This document shows positions 27,689-36,227 of a stretch of 64,000 bases of DNA, piece by piece. Position 1 is the first letter of the stretch. Every line of letters begins with the position of its first letter. The DNA is from Hyphomicrobium sulfonivorans. GTDB taxonomy: Bacteria; Pseudomonadota; Alphaproteobacteria; Rhizobiales; Hyphomicrobiaceae. The translations under genes were made by a program, and so were the position numbers. The stretch lies in the NCBI RefSeq assembly GCF_013306565.1, contig NZ_PZPO01000001.1:372001-436000 (forward strand), read 5' to 3'. The notes below the pieces were generated by a model. The model was not told where the DNA came from. It made no database searches and worked only from the letters and a program-made list of their open reading frames with translations.

Positions 27689-28072
27689 ATGTCTTTGCAC
27701 GTTCTCGCCGAATTGCTGAGAGACCCCACCGCCCACGCCATACTGCTAACCATAGGCATGGCAATATTGATCCTGCCGATGATAGCGCTCAGCGTCTGGT
27801 ATCACCGCAACATCAAAAAAACTGAGGGCGGCCGCCGGCTGATGGGACAGCAGGCGCTAACTCCGCCAATCGTTGGCTCGCTGTCCGGATTTGCAACCGG
27901 TTTGTCGCTTGGCAAAGCCATCGAACAGGGCCGCTACGGCGATCATGCCCGCAAGATGCAGCATCGCGTGTATTGGGTGACAGGGCTGTGGTTTGCCGCG
28001 CTCGTTATCTATTTCGGGCTGTTTATCTGGGCCGACGAGCTCAATCGGCCGGCACAGATCCCGGCGCTGTGA
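27689..28072 (+). CDS. small membrane protein of unknown function
   Basis: The product has two clear membrane helices, near residues 18-38 (AILLTIGMAILILPMIALSVWY) and 98-118 (VYWVTGLWFAALVIYFGLFIW), with a hydrophilic, Gly-rich loop between. I recognise no family. Two starts compete: ATG 27689 (MSLHVLAELL), with GAGG only two bases away, and ATG 27614, which would add a hydrophobic 25-residue N-terminus encoded by AT-rich sequence that looks more like promoter. The gene converges on the DoxX gene, with a GTGACG / CGTCAC hairpin near 28101-28126 between them. Confidence 0.6.
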   Translation: MSLHVLAELLRDPTAHAILLTIGMAILILPMIALSVWYHRNIKKTEGGRRLMGQQALTPPIVGSLSGFATGLSLGKAIEQGRYGDHARKMQHRVYWVTGLWFAALVIYFGLFIWADELNRPAQIPAL

Positions 28073-28137
28073 TGCACCCTCTCGACGCAGCCCGCTATAC
28101 GTGACGGATCGGCCCTCGATGCGTCACCGCCGCAGCA

Positions 28138-28521
28138 TCACAATGCCTGCGCAGCGGCCAGCAGCAATCCGCCAACAATCGCAATGTTGGCGATAAATGT
28201 GCGATGCATGACTTCACGCGTTTCGCCCAATGGCTGCTGCCAGAAGTTCGACAGCACATACGACGCCACCACCGTGTAGAGCGCCAGAGCCAGCGCAGCG
28301 GGGGCGACCATCGCGCCCAGCATAAGGCACGCGCCAGCAACCACCTCGAATGCGCTCGCTACCTTCAGCACTTCACGCGGTGACGGGATCCCACGCGCTT
28401 TCAAGCCTGCCGCAGCCCTGTCGCCGAGTGGGCCAAAATTATTGAGCCCGGTGAAAACAAACAGGCCACCAAGCAAAAGCTGCCCCAGCGCAACCAGCAT
28501 GTTTTGCAGCGAATAATCCAT
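28138..28521 (-). CDS. DoxX family membrane protein
   Basis: The 127-residue protein has four membrane helices and the DoxX pattern: an N-terminal helix with LGQLLLGGLFVFTGLNNF, then LKARGIPSPREVLKVASAFEVVAGACLMLG, and a closing alanine-rich helix. DoxX-family proteins are membrane partners of quinone-linked or stress-related enzymes, with no single agreed function. ATG 28521 has GAGG eight bases upstream. It lies about 150 bases downstream of the TonB-like gene end, on the same strand. Confidence 0.85.
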   Translation of the reverse strand: MDYSLQNMLVALGQLLLGGLFVFTGLNNFGPLGDRAAAGLKARGIPSPREVLKVASAFEVVAGACLMLGAMVAPAALALALYTVVASYVLSNFWQQPLGETREVMHRTFIANIAIVGGLLLAAAQAL

Positions 28522-28667
28522 TTAGCGGCCTCAATCGTTGTCCCGTGCACATGCGAGCAAATCCAGGCTCAGCGCACGTTCGACATCATCACCATCAAGC
28601 ATGACCAACGTTTAAAGATGCAGCCATCTGCAATCGATTGGCACGCTCACAGCAACAATTTGTGGGA

Positions 28668-29834
28668 TCAGCGATAGATGTACGTCACCGTGAAGGTGCG
28701 ATCGGCAACGGTCGAATTTTTCGGCGGGAACGGATAGGCAGTCTGACGCGCCGCGAACACGATGTTGAAGTCCATGTCCGGGTTGCCGCCGCTGTTCACC
28801 ACCTTCACGTCTGCGCGCGAGCCGTTCTCGGACAGCACAATACGAACCGTAACGCGCCCGCGCGCCGTCGCCGGTGGCATTGAACGCCGCAACGCACGGA
28901 TGACATCGAGCGCAAATGCATCGTTTTCGCCCGAACGGGTGATCCCCGGCGGCCGTTGCACCATCGAAGACGCGCCGCCGGCATCCGATGAACTCTCTCC
29001 CATTTCCGAAGGCATGCTGAGATCAAGCGCAGCCGTGCGCTGGCTGCGCTTCTTGGGCTGCTGCTTCGTCGGCGGTTTCTGCTTCTGCGCTTCCTTCTTC
29101 ACCTCGGGCGGCTTCGCTTCCGCCTTGGGCGCTTCCTTTGGTTTCTCGGCTGGCTTGACTTCTTCCTTCTTGGCTTCTTCCGGCGCCTCTTTTGCTTCCT
29201 CGGCCTTCTCAGCTTCGGCCGCTTCCGCCAGCGCCGGAGCATCCTCCAACGCCTTCTCGACAGGATCGGGCGGCGCAGCATCGAGCGCCGGCTTCAAAGC
29301 CTGCGTGTTCTGCTGTTGCTCTGCCGGCGGCTCAGGCGCGGGCGGCGGTTCAACAACCGGATCGGAAACTTCGGTCTGCGGCGGCGGCGGCTGAGGCGGC
29401 TCGGGCTCGGCCATCGCCGTCTGCTGCTCCTCCTGGGGAGCAGGTGGCTCGGCCTGCTGCGGCTGTTGCGCCGGCTGTGCCATCGGTTGTTGCGGTTGCA
29501 TTGCCGGCGGCGGAGAGGGAGGCGCGGGCGGCTCCATGCTATCGCGCAGCGTTGCGGCATCGACGATCTCAACCGCGATGGAATCCTCAGCGCCACCGTC
29601 AACGCCAACCCGGCGCTGTTCGTGTTCAGCGGCAGAGGTCAGCGCCAGCATCAACGCCGAATGGGCCATCAGCGCCACAAACAGCCCAAGCCAGAACGCC
29701 CGCTCCCGTTGCGGATGCAGCAAAGGCGCGCGATCTCGCTCCGGCACTGTTATGCCGGGCGTTTCCTGCACGGTCTCTCCAGCGTGCATTTGCCCGCCTG
29801 TCCCGGGTTGCCCATTTGTATCCGCCACGCCCAT
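28668..29834 (-). CDS. TonB-like energy transducer with Pro- and Ala/Glu/Lys-rich spacer
   Basis: The 388-residue protein has one membrane helix (about residues 46-68, FWLGLFVALMAHSALMLALT), a long Pro/Gln-rich part (residues ~100-180), an Ala/Glu/Lys-rich part (~190-270), and a C-terminal TonB-like domain. That domain includes RGRVTVRIVLSENGSRADVKVVNSGGN and ends AYPFPPKNSTVADRTFTVTYIYR. It would span the periplasm and couple inner-membrane energy to outer-membrane receptors, or act like a TolA. The charged helix before the domain resembles TolA more than classical TonB. No exbB or exbD adjoins it. Confidence 0.75.
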   Translation of the reverse strand: MGVADTNGQPGTGGQMHAGETVQETPGITVPERDRAPLLHPQRERAFWLGLFVALMAHSALMLALTSAAEHEQRRVGVDGGAEDSIAVEIVDAATLRDSMEPPAPPSPPPAMQPQQPMAQPAQQPQQAEPPAPQEEQQTAMAEPEPPQPPPPQTEVSDPVVEPPPAPEPPAEQQQNTQALKPALDAAPPDPVEKALEDAPALAEAAEAEKAEEAKEAPEEAKKEEVKPAEKPKEAPKAEAKPPEVKKEAQKQKPPTKQQPKKRSQRTAALDLSMPSEMGESSSDAGGASSMVQRPPGITRSGENDAFALDVIRALRRSMPPATARGRVTVRIVLSENGSRADVKVVNSGGNPDMDFNIVFAARQTAYPFPPKNSTVADRTFTVTYIYR

Positions 29835-29934
29835 GATTTGACGCCCGGCGAGCTAGTTGTCCATGCGATCCAGCCATTTTCAACAGCGCGCAGGTCGCAT
29901 GGATGTCCGATACCAAGTTTCGGGGCTCCAACGC

Positions 29935-29961
29935 AAAAAGGCCCCCACAAACGGGGGCCTT
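29935..29961 (-). terminator. intrinsic terminator of the OmpA-like gene
   Basis: On the minus strand AAGGCCCCC and GGGGGCC arms enclose a 6-base loop and are followed by TTTTT. It lies 40 bases past the stop codon of the OmpA-like gene at 30001. Confidence 0.93.
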
Positions 29962-30000
29962 CCAATTCGTGTTGCCTTCAGCTTGCCTCAATCGCCCGGA

Positions 30001-31665
30001 TCACGGGCTGAGGCCGGCCATCGGCGGAATGTAGGTGGGGTCGAGCAGATCGGCCAGCTCCCACATGATCCGGCGGGCAACTTCATCCATCGACGGATCG
30101 CGAATCACAAACTCGACACGGCGGTCATCGGCGAGCCGGATGCTCTGGCCACGGTGATGCCAGACGGCGTTGTGCTTGGCGCCGGTGCTGCGGCCAACGG
30201 CAGCCAGACGGCTAGGCGCAAGCCCCTTATCGATCAGATAGTCGGCAACGGACTGAGCGCGAGCCTGCGAAGTCTGAACCGCTGCCGAAGCTCCGGTCCG
30301 ATCCGAAAAACCATGGATCTCAATGCGCATGCCGGGGCAGGACTTGGCCAAGGCGGCAAGGCGATCCAATTCGTCATGCATCTGGGGATCGATCGCAACA
30401 CCGCGAGCGAAATGCAGTGGTCCGAATGGCTTGCCCGACAGATCGCAACCATCATCAGAGATTTCGCGCAGGCCATTGTTGGGCTCGATAAAAGCCGGCG
30501 GCGACTGCAGCTGCGGCACGGAGATGGCACCGGTCTCAATCGACGGCGTATTCGACGGCGGTAGCATGTAAGCACCGCGTGCAATTTCGCGGGCGCTGTT
30601 GGCGTTGGTGTTGACCTCCGCAATCAGATGCTGAGCGCGAGGTTCGACGCGGCAATTAAACTGCGAGTAGCCCACCGTGCGGCACGGATCAAAGCTTGCG
30701 ATCACGGTAACCGAATTACGCGATCCTGATGCGATGTGTGCGCGATCCGCTGCCAGCACGCCGGCGACGACGAAGTTCTGATCGGCTGCATCGAAACGGC
30801 AACCGGAAGCAGAGTAACCGGCGGTCCGGCAGACCTCGACGATCGACGCAGCGTGCGTGGCGCGCGTCGCATAATAGGCAATGTCAGCGCCGTTCAGATT
30901 GCAGCCCGAGCTGGAATAGCCAGCCGTGCGGCACTGCTCCAGCACTGCAGTGATGTCGCGATGCGCTTTTGCCGGATGCAGACCGACAACGGATCCTGTT
31001 GCTACATCAAGCGCAGCAACCCGCTGTTCCATGTGATTGTGCTGATACTGCTCGACGCAGCGCTGGCGCGTGTCGTTGCTGACATTGCACGGCGACATGC
31101 GTGCTTCACGCTGGCGATCAAGCTCCGCATCAATGCGCGCCATCGACAGCTTGGTCAGTTCGTTCTGCTGCATGGCGAAGCGACGAACGCGCTCCTTGGC
31201 GGCAGCAACAAGCGCATCCTTGATCCACACCCGATGAGCCGTTTCCAGCTGCGGCTGATATTCGATCGCGGACGAAGCGATGATGGCGATCTGTTCGGCT
31301 GTGCGCGAAGCATCGAGCGCGCGGATCTTGTCGGCCCGCGCTACGGTGTCATTCGCCAGGACTTCCTGATACGCAGCGAAACTGTCCGCACGCGTCAGAT
31401 CGCACAGCGGCGTCGAGGCGGTAGCGGTTTCAGCAGAGCAGTAGCTGGTGCTCAATGCCAGATCGCGGGCCTGGCGGGCCATCGCGACCGAAATCGAGCT
31501 GTTGGATTTTGCCGGACGGACATGCCGCTCGAATGCGGCGTCCACTGACGCCATCAGGCAACCAATACGGTCAGCGGCATTGGCGCAGACACCGGTTTCG
31601 GCGGCAGCGGCACCAGGCCAGGCGAGAGGAGCCATTAACAACGGCAGAAAAGTGCGCATACGCAT
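30001..31665 (-). CDS. exported OmpA-family protein with CRTxGYSxxxC repeats
   Basis: The 554-residue protein has a signal peptide ending WPGAAAA|ETG and a C-terminal OmpA/MotB peptidoglycan-binding domain (about residues 430-535; RIEIHGFSDRTGASAAVQTSQARAQSVADYL, then DDRRVEFVIRD). The region between is helical and charged and then carries three related cysteine motifs: CRTAGYSSSGC, CRTAGYSASGC and CRTVGYSQFNC, at about residues 246, 280 and 330. I do not recognise this middle part. The whole should be periplasmic or outer-membrane bound, attached to peptidoglycan. ATG 31665 has GAGG nine bases upstream. A strong terminator follows. Confidence 0.8.
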   Translation of the reverse strand: MRMRTFLPLLMAPLAWPGAAAAETGVCANAADRIGCLMASVDAAFERHVRPAKSNSSISVAMARQARDLALSTSYCSAETATASTPLCDLTRADSFAAYQEVLANDTVARADKIRALDASRTAEQIAIIASSAIEYQPQLETAHRVWIKDALVAAAKERVRRFAMQQNELTKLSMARIDAELDRQREARMSPCNVSNDTRQRCVEQYQHNHMEQRVAALDVATGSVVGLHPAKAHRDITAVLEQCRTAGYSSSGCNLNGADIAYYATRATHAASIVEVCRTAGYSASGCRFDAADQNFVVAGVLAADRAHIASGSRNSVTVIASFDPCRTVGYSQFNCRVEPRAQHLIAEVNTNANSAREIARGAYMLPPSNTPSIETGAISVPQLQSPPAFIEPNNGLREISDDGCDLSGKPFGPLHFARGVAIDPQMHDELDRLAALAKSCPGMRIEIHGFSDRTGASAAVQTSQARAQSVADYLIDKGLAPSRLAAVGRSTGAKHNAVWHHRGQSIRLADDRRVEFVIRDPSMDEVARRIMWELADLLDPTYIPPMAGLSP

Positions 31666-32093
31666 GACGGGGCCTCAAAAGCTGGGAGCGGCTGAAGGCG
31701 CGCTAAAAGACCCGATCAAATTGAAGATATTTTGCTTAAAATTCAGGACAATAAAGGGATAAGTTGAGACCAATTCGCGGATCAAAACGGCACATTTGTG
31801 CGTTTCTGCCGCTGATCGAAGCGCTTTTCTTGCAGCGATGATCGCCGGCTCGGCCGCTTGACGTCCAAAAAAGGTGAAAGCGTTTTTGCGGCCAAGCTTT
31901 TGAAGTTGCACATCAGCCGAAGCCGAATTTTCGCCAGATGGATCAATGACAATTCGCAACCGCAGCATCGCCGGCGTTCGCACCAAGCTATGATGCCAGC
32001 CAACCCGAACGGGTCGGTGCGGCCATAGGGGCGCTATTTTGCGGTCGCAACCCCCGCGACAAATTCCATCGAATGCGCTATACCGCGCGCCTC
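31666..32093. other. AT-richer gap between divergent genes
   Basis: These 428 bases lie between the divergent OmpA-like and rnd genes and are visibly richer in A and T than their surroundings, as expected for promoters. A 103-codon minus-strand frame at 31675-31986 could encode a small protein, but it ends ten bases before the OmpA-like start codon, has no ribosome binding site I trust and shows no recognisable features, so I do not call it. Confidence 0.5.
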
Positions 32094-33257
32094 ATGCGCA
32101 TTGTCACCGCCTCCGAAGAACTCAGCCAAGCCGTAGGGCGCCTTTCAGCCAGCGATTTCGTGACTGTCGACACGGAATTTTTGCGGGAATCGACCTTCTG
32201 GCCGCAGCTTTGCCTGATCCAGATCGCCTCGCCTGACGAGGCAATGATTATCGATCCCATGGCACCGGGTATCGACCTCGCTCCGTTCTGGGGGCTGATG
32301 GGCGATGAGCGGGTGACCAAGGTCTTCCACGCTGCCCGCCAGGACATCGAAATCGTGTACGCCCGCGCCGGCCTGGTGCCGCGCCCCGTGTTTGACACGC
32401 AAGTGGCGGCGATGGTCTGCGGTTTCGGCGAAAGCGTCTCCTACGTTAACCTCGTCAAGAATGTGACCGGCGCGGACATCGACAAGTCATCGCGCTTCAC
32501 CGACTGGAGCCGCCGTCCGCTTTCCGACCGCCAGCTTGAATATGCACTGGGTGACGTCACGCACCTGCGCGACGTTTATCGGCATCTGAAGGCTGACATT
32601 GACAAGGCCGGCCGGTCGGACTGGCTCAGCGAAGAGATGGGCATCCTGACGGATCCGCGCACCTATGCCTCCAATCCGGACGAGGCGTGGCAGCGGCTGA
32701 AGCTGCGCGTCAAGAACCGCAAGGCGCTTGCGGTCCTGATGGAACTTGCTGCCTGGCGGGAACGGCTGGCGCAGGCGCAGGACGTGCCGCGCTCGCGCAT
32801 CCTGCGCGATGAAGCACTTTACGACATTGCCAATCAGGCACCGACCACTTCAGAGCAGCTCAGCCATCTGCGCACGCTGAGCGAGGGCTTCTCGCGCTCG
32901 TCGCGCGCGCGGGAGATTATCGAGGCGGTGAAGCTTGGTCTGGCTCGGGACGTCAAAAGTGTGCCGCCGGTCAATCGCGGAACTCAGCTTTCAGCCGAGT
33001 CGACGGCACTGATCGAACTTCTCCGTGTACTGCTGAAGGCATCGGCCGCACGCCATCGCGTGGCCCCGAAGATGATCGCCGGTTCGGAAGATCTGGAGCG
33101 CATCGCGGTTGAAGCCGAACCGGATATTCCGGCGCTGAAAGGCTGGCGCCGCCGTCTGTTCGGCGAAGATGCGCTGCGCCTGAAGCGCGGCGAGATTGCT
33201 CTCACGCTGTCCGGCAGCGAAGTGGTGCCGATCGCAACCGGCAAAGCAGCACAGTAA
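32094..33257 (+). CDS. rnd: ribonuclease D
   Basis: RNase D is a 3'-5' exonuclease that trims tRNA precursors and other structured RNAs. The N-terminal DEDD exonuclease domain shows DTEFLRESTFWPQLCLIQIA (Exo I, Asp and Glu), VFHAARQDIE (Exo II, Asp), and RQLEYALGDVTHLRDVY (Exo III, Tyr and Asp). HRDC-type helical regions follow (about residues 205-290). The 387-residue length fits the family. ATG 32094 begins on the conserved MRIVTASEEL; an ATG seven codons upstream opens the frame. It converges on the DnaJ-type gene across the triple hairpin repeat. Confidence 0.93.
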   Translation: MRIVTASEELSQAVGRLSASDFVTVDTEFLRESTFWPQLCLIQIASPDEAMIIDPMAPGIDLAPFWGLMGDERVTKVFHAARQDIEIVYARAGLVPRPVFDTQVAAMVCGFGESVSYVNLVKNVTGADIDKSSRFTDWSRRPLSDRQLEYALGDVTHLRDVYRHLKADIDKAGRSDWLSEEMGILTDPRTYASNPDEAWQRLKLRVKNRKALAVLMELAAWRERLAQAQDVPRSRILRDEALYDIANQAPTTSEQLSHLRTLSEGFSRSSRAREIIEAVKLGLARDVKSVPPVNRGTQLSAESTALIELLRVLLKASAARHRVAPKMIAGSEDLERIAVEAEPDIPALKGWRRRLFGEDALRLKRGEIALTLSGSEVVPIATGKAAQ

Positions 33258-33390
33258 TCAGCAACGCTAGGCTGGCGACGGCTCGGGCACAAGAGGCTTG
33301 CCGCGTGCGATAGCGCGCAGACGCATGCATCTTTTCAACGCCATCCCGACGCACGTTTGGGAAAATAGAGCCACCGGTCGTTGAGCGGCT

Positions 33391-33541
33391 TTTTACCTGC
33401 ACCCGGCGACTCCCGTTCCGGGAGCCGGCCGCCGAGTGGCCTTTACCTGCGCCCGGCGACTCCCGTTCCGGGAGCCGGCCGCCGAGTGGACTTTACCTGC
33501 GCTCGGCGACTCCCGTTCCGGGAGCCGGCCGCCGAGCGCGT
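33391..33541 (+). repeat. three tandem 50-bp units of the intergenic hairpin family (copies B1-B3)
   Basis: Three units repeat with an exact 50-base period (the GGCGAC core starts at 33405, 33455 and 33505). Each reads TTTACCTGC, then an outer stem, A, the inner stem CTCCC / GGGAG around a GTTCC-type loop, then CCGGC and the closing stem. B3 has a fully paired 10-bp outer stem GCGCTCGGCG / CGCCGAGCGC; B1 and B2 keep mismatches. The array sits between the convergent rnd and DnaJ-type genes. Confidence 0.9.
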
Positions 33542-33553
33542 AGGGCAATGCAA

Positions 33554-34465
33554 TCACTTGCGGCCGGGATCGTAACTGTTCTTCTGGCGCCATTCCGAAA
33601 AGAAATAGGCCAGCGTGTCGTCGATCTTTTCCGGCAGCACGATGCGCACCGTCACGAGTTGATCGCCAGCTTCCTGCTTACCCGATGGCTTGATGCCCTT
33701 GCCGCGCAGGCGGAACACGCGGCCCGAACTGGTGCCCTTGGGAACGGTGATCTGTACCCGGCCGCTGATCGTCGGCACCTCAACCTTCGCGCCCAGAACC
33801 GCCTCATCGATGCCGATGGGCACTTCGAGCATGATGTCTTCACCTTCGCGGCGGAAAAACGGATGCGGACGCACGCGAACTTCCACCAGCGCATCGCCCG
33901 ACTCGCCCGCACCGACGCCACGCTGGCCTTTGCCCTTCAGGCGCAGCACCTGCAGATCGCCCACGCCAGCTGGCACGGTGAGATCCAGCGTGCCACCGCC
34001 GGGCAACGTCACGCGCTTGGTGGCGCCCAGGGCCGCTTCAAGAAAATCGACTTCCAGCGTGTAGCGAACGTCCTGCCCACGGGCGGAAAAGTTCGAGGAT
34101 CGCGCACCGCCGCGAGCGGCACCGGAAGAGAAGAAATCGGAGAAGATGTCGCTGAAGCCAAACTCATCAAAGCCGCCATTGGGGCCAGCGCCTGCACCGG
34201 CGTTGGCGCGCGCACCGCGAGCATACTGGCGATAGCCTGAATGGCGAGGTTCGCCGCGGGCGTTGATCTCGCCGCGGTCGAAGGCCTTGCGCTTTTCTGG
34301 ATCGCCCAGAATTTCGTAGGCGGAGGTTACCTGCTTGAAGCGCTCTTCGGTGCCTTTGGAAATATCAGGATGCAGCTCTTTGGCGAGCTTGCGGAAAGCG
34401 CGCCTGACCTCATCGTCCGAGGCGCCCTTGGATACGCCCAGGGTGACATAAGGATCATCGGCCAT
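33554..34465 (-). CDS. DnaJ/CbpA-type co-chaperone
   Basis: The protein has an N-terminal J domain (MADDPYVTLGVSKGASDDEVRRAFRKLAKELHPD, residues 1-70) with the HPD tripeptide that stimulates DnaK ATPase. A Gly-rich linker (GAGAGPNGGF) and the two-part C-terminal substrate-binding domain follow. The cysteine-rich zinc finger of DnaJ is missing, so it is of the CbpA / type II kind. ATG 34463-34465 is preferred; the frame opens eleven codons earlier without similarity. At 303 residues it matches CbpA. Confidence 0.92.
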   Translation of the reverse strand: MADDPYVTLGVSKGASDDEVRRAFRKLAKELHPDISKGTEERFKQVTSAYEILGDPEKRKAFDRGEINARGEPRHSGYRQYARGARANAGAGAGPNGGFDEFGFSDIFSDFFSSGAARGGARSSNFSARGQDVRYTLEVDFLEAALGATKRVTLPGGGTLDLTVPAGVGDLQVLRLKGKGQRGVGAGESGDALVEVRVRPHPFFRREGEDIMLEVPIGIDEAVLGAKVEVPTISGRVQITVPKGTSSGRVFRLRGKGIKPSGKQEAGDQLVTVRIVLPEKIDDTLAYFFSEWRQKNSYDPGRK

Positions 34466-34671
34466 TCGCGAGCGTCCTGTCCCCAATCGCGGCCCCATCG
34501 GGCCGGGTGCTAAAGTTTAGCAGGAAATATGGCGGCGGCAGGCCGCAGGCAAGCGTTGCCCACTTCAAAGCGCCGTCTTTGCGTGCGGAGAATTGCCGCC
34601 CGGGCGAGCCCGCAAGCCCGATCTGGCCCCCGAACCCGGGCTCCAGATAGCACCCCGATCAGGCCGCCGCG

Positions 34672-36207
34672 TCACTTTAAGCGGATTTCGGGCTGTTTCT
34701 CAACGAGCTGGGCCAGAATCTCAAATCGCCGCCGCAGCCGCTCGCCATCAAGAGCGGCATAGGATTTCGGAATCGTTAGCACCAGCTTGTCGCCCTCATA
34801 GGCCAGCGATGTCTTATCTATAACGCCCGGCGTGCCAATCGACAGCGTATGGGCGGTGCGGATCGCCGCCGCCACGATGCGCGCACGCTTCAATGAGCGC
34901 TTGCTGGCCAGCGCCTTGAGCCGCTCCGACAGATCGGCAGCGTGTTCCTGGCTGGCGCCGACATGGCGGAAGAAAATCGCCAGCGCCATGAATACGCGGC
35001 CCTGATGATCGATGCCCGAGAGGCCGGCGTGCGCAAGCAGATTGAGGCTTTGCTCGCCGCGATAATCGGGATGCTCGCGCCAGGCGATGTCCGAGATCAG
35101 GCACGCGGCATAGCGCAGGCGTCGCTCCTCCGGCGTTTCCTTGGGACCGGGCGGATCGAACAGCGGATCGGTCCACTTGCACAGCTCCCACGCCTGCTCC
35201 ACCGAACGCGAGCGCAGCCCGGCGTATTCGGCGCAGAACGACAGCAGCGGATCGAGCTGGCGCTCATGTGCTGGCAGCAGCGAATAAATCAGGCCTTCGC
35301 GCACGCCGAAGGCAGAAAACATCACTTCGCTGGGATTAAGCGTGCGCAGCAGCCGCTCCAGGGCAAACGCTGCGAACGGCAACACTTCCCGCCGGATCTT
35401 CGGCAGCAGGCTGAAACCGGCCAGACCAGTCAGCTTTTTGGTTTTGCGCAGAAACTCACAGAACGCGATCGCTTCGGCAGTGGGGATGGAATAGCCGTGC
35501 GTGACGTGCAGCGGATAACGCGTCTGCTCCATGTGCAGGCGGGCAATGGCGCGCCAGCTTCCGCCCACGGGGAAGAAGGTACGGCCCGCACCAACCGCCA
35601 GCCACGGAACCTCGGCGATTGCGGCATCGATCAGCGGCTGGGCTTTCTCGATCTTGTTGCCGGTCGCATCGATCAGCCGCAAGCCACCAATCGGCAGCGT
35701 GGACGCGTGTTTGAGCTCTTCAGCCGAGATATCGATCAGCTCGAGGCTACCGCCGCCGAGGTCGCCGGCAATACCATCGGGGTTGGTGAACCCCATGATG
35801 ATACCTTGCGCCACCAGCCGAGCCTCACGCTCGCCGGAGATCACTTCAATGGATGTGCCGAGTGTTTTTTCGGCCCGTGTGATGAAGTCTTTGCCGTCTT
35901 CAGCCTCACGCACCGCGGCGGTGGCGAAGGCGTGCAGGTGCTTGACGCCCAGCAAGCGAGCAATGGCGCGGAACCGACCGAGCGCCGCAATCGTGCGCTC
36001 GACGGCCTCGGTTCCGAGACGGCCGGTCGAGGCGATCGAACGGCCCAGGCCGCATAGCACCTTTTCGTTGCATACCGGCGTGGGAGAGCGCACCGCACCC
36101 TCATAGACGACGAGCCGAACCGAGTTCGATCCGATGTCGACGACACCGACCGGCTCGGTCTCGCGAGCACGGCGATTTGTGCCAAAAAGGCGCTCCAAGC
36201 TCGTCAA
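34672..36207 (-). CDS. ppx: exopolyphosphatase / Ppx-GppA family phosphatase
   Basis: The enzyme releases phosphate from polyphosphate ends (or from pppGpp). The actin-like fold motifs are VVDIGSNSVRLVVYEG (phosphate 1) and GIAGDLGGGSLELIDI (phosphate 2). The C-terminal half (residues ~330-510) is the helical domain found in longer Ppx/GppA proteins. The frame opens at TTG 36205-36207, an uncommon start, with GGAG upstream; the first family motif begins near residue 20, so no later start fits. It starts 20 bases after ppk ends, on the same strand, so the two form an operon for polyphosphate turnover. Confidence 0.93.
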   Translation of the reverse strand: MTSLERLFGTNRRARETEPVGVVDIGSNSVRLVVYEGAVRSPTPVCNEKVLCGLGRSIASTGRLGTEAVERTIAALGRFRAIARLLGVKHLHAFATAAVREAEDGKDFITRAEKTLGTSIEVISGEREARLVAQGIIMGFTNPDGIAGDLGGGSLELIDISAEELKHASTLPIGGLRLIDATGNKIEKAQPLIDAAIAEVPWLAVGAGRTFFPVGGSWRAIARLHMEQTRYPLHVTHGYSIPTAEAIAFCEFLRKTKKLTGLAGFSLLPKIRREVLPFAAFALERLLRTLNPSEVMFSAFGVREGLIYSLLPAHERQLDPLLSFCAEYAGLRSRSVEQAWELCKWTDPLFDPPGPKETPEERRLRYAACLISDIAWREHPDYRGEQSLNLLAHAGLSGIDHQGRVFMALAIFFRHVGASQEHAADLSERLKALASKRSLKRARIVAAAIRTAHTLSIGTPGVIDKTSLAYEGDKLVLTIPKSYAALDGERLRRRFEILAQLVEKQPEIRLK

Positions 36208-36227
36208 AGCTGCACCTGCTCCAGACG

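Noticed and set aside
31675-31986. 103-codon minus-strand frame upstream of the OmpA-like gene
   Set aside because: No recognisable domain, no convincing ribosome site, AT-rich promoter-like composition, and an end only ten bases before the next start codon.
33391-33541. Three 50-bp repeats as a possible CRISPR array
   Set aside because: There are no variable spacers: the units follow head to tail without unique sequence, no cas genes are near, and the repeat is a structural hairpin of a dispersed family.
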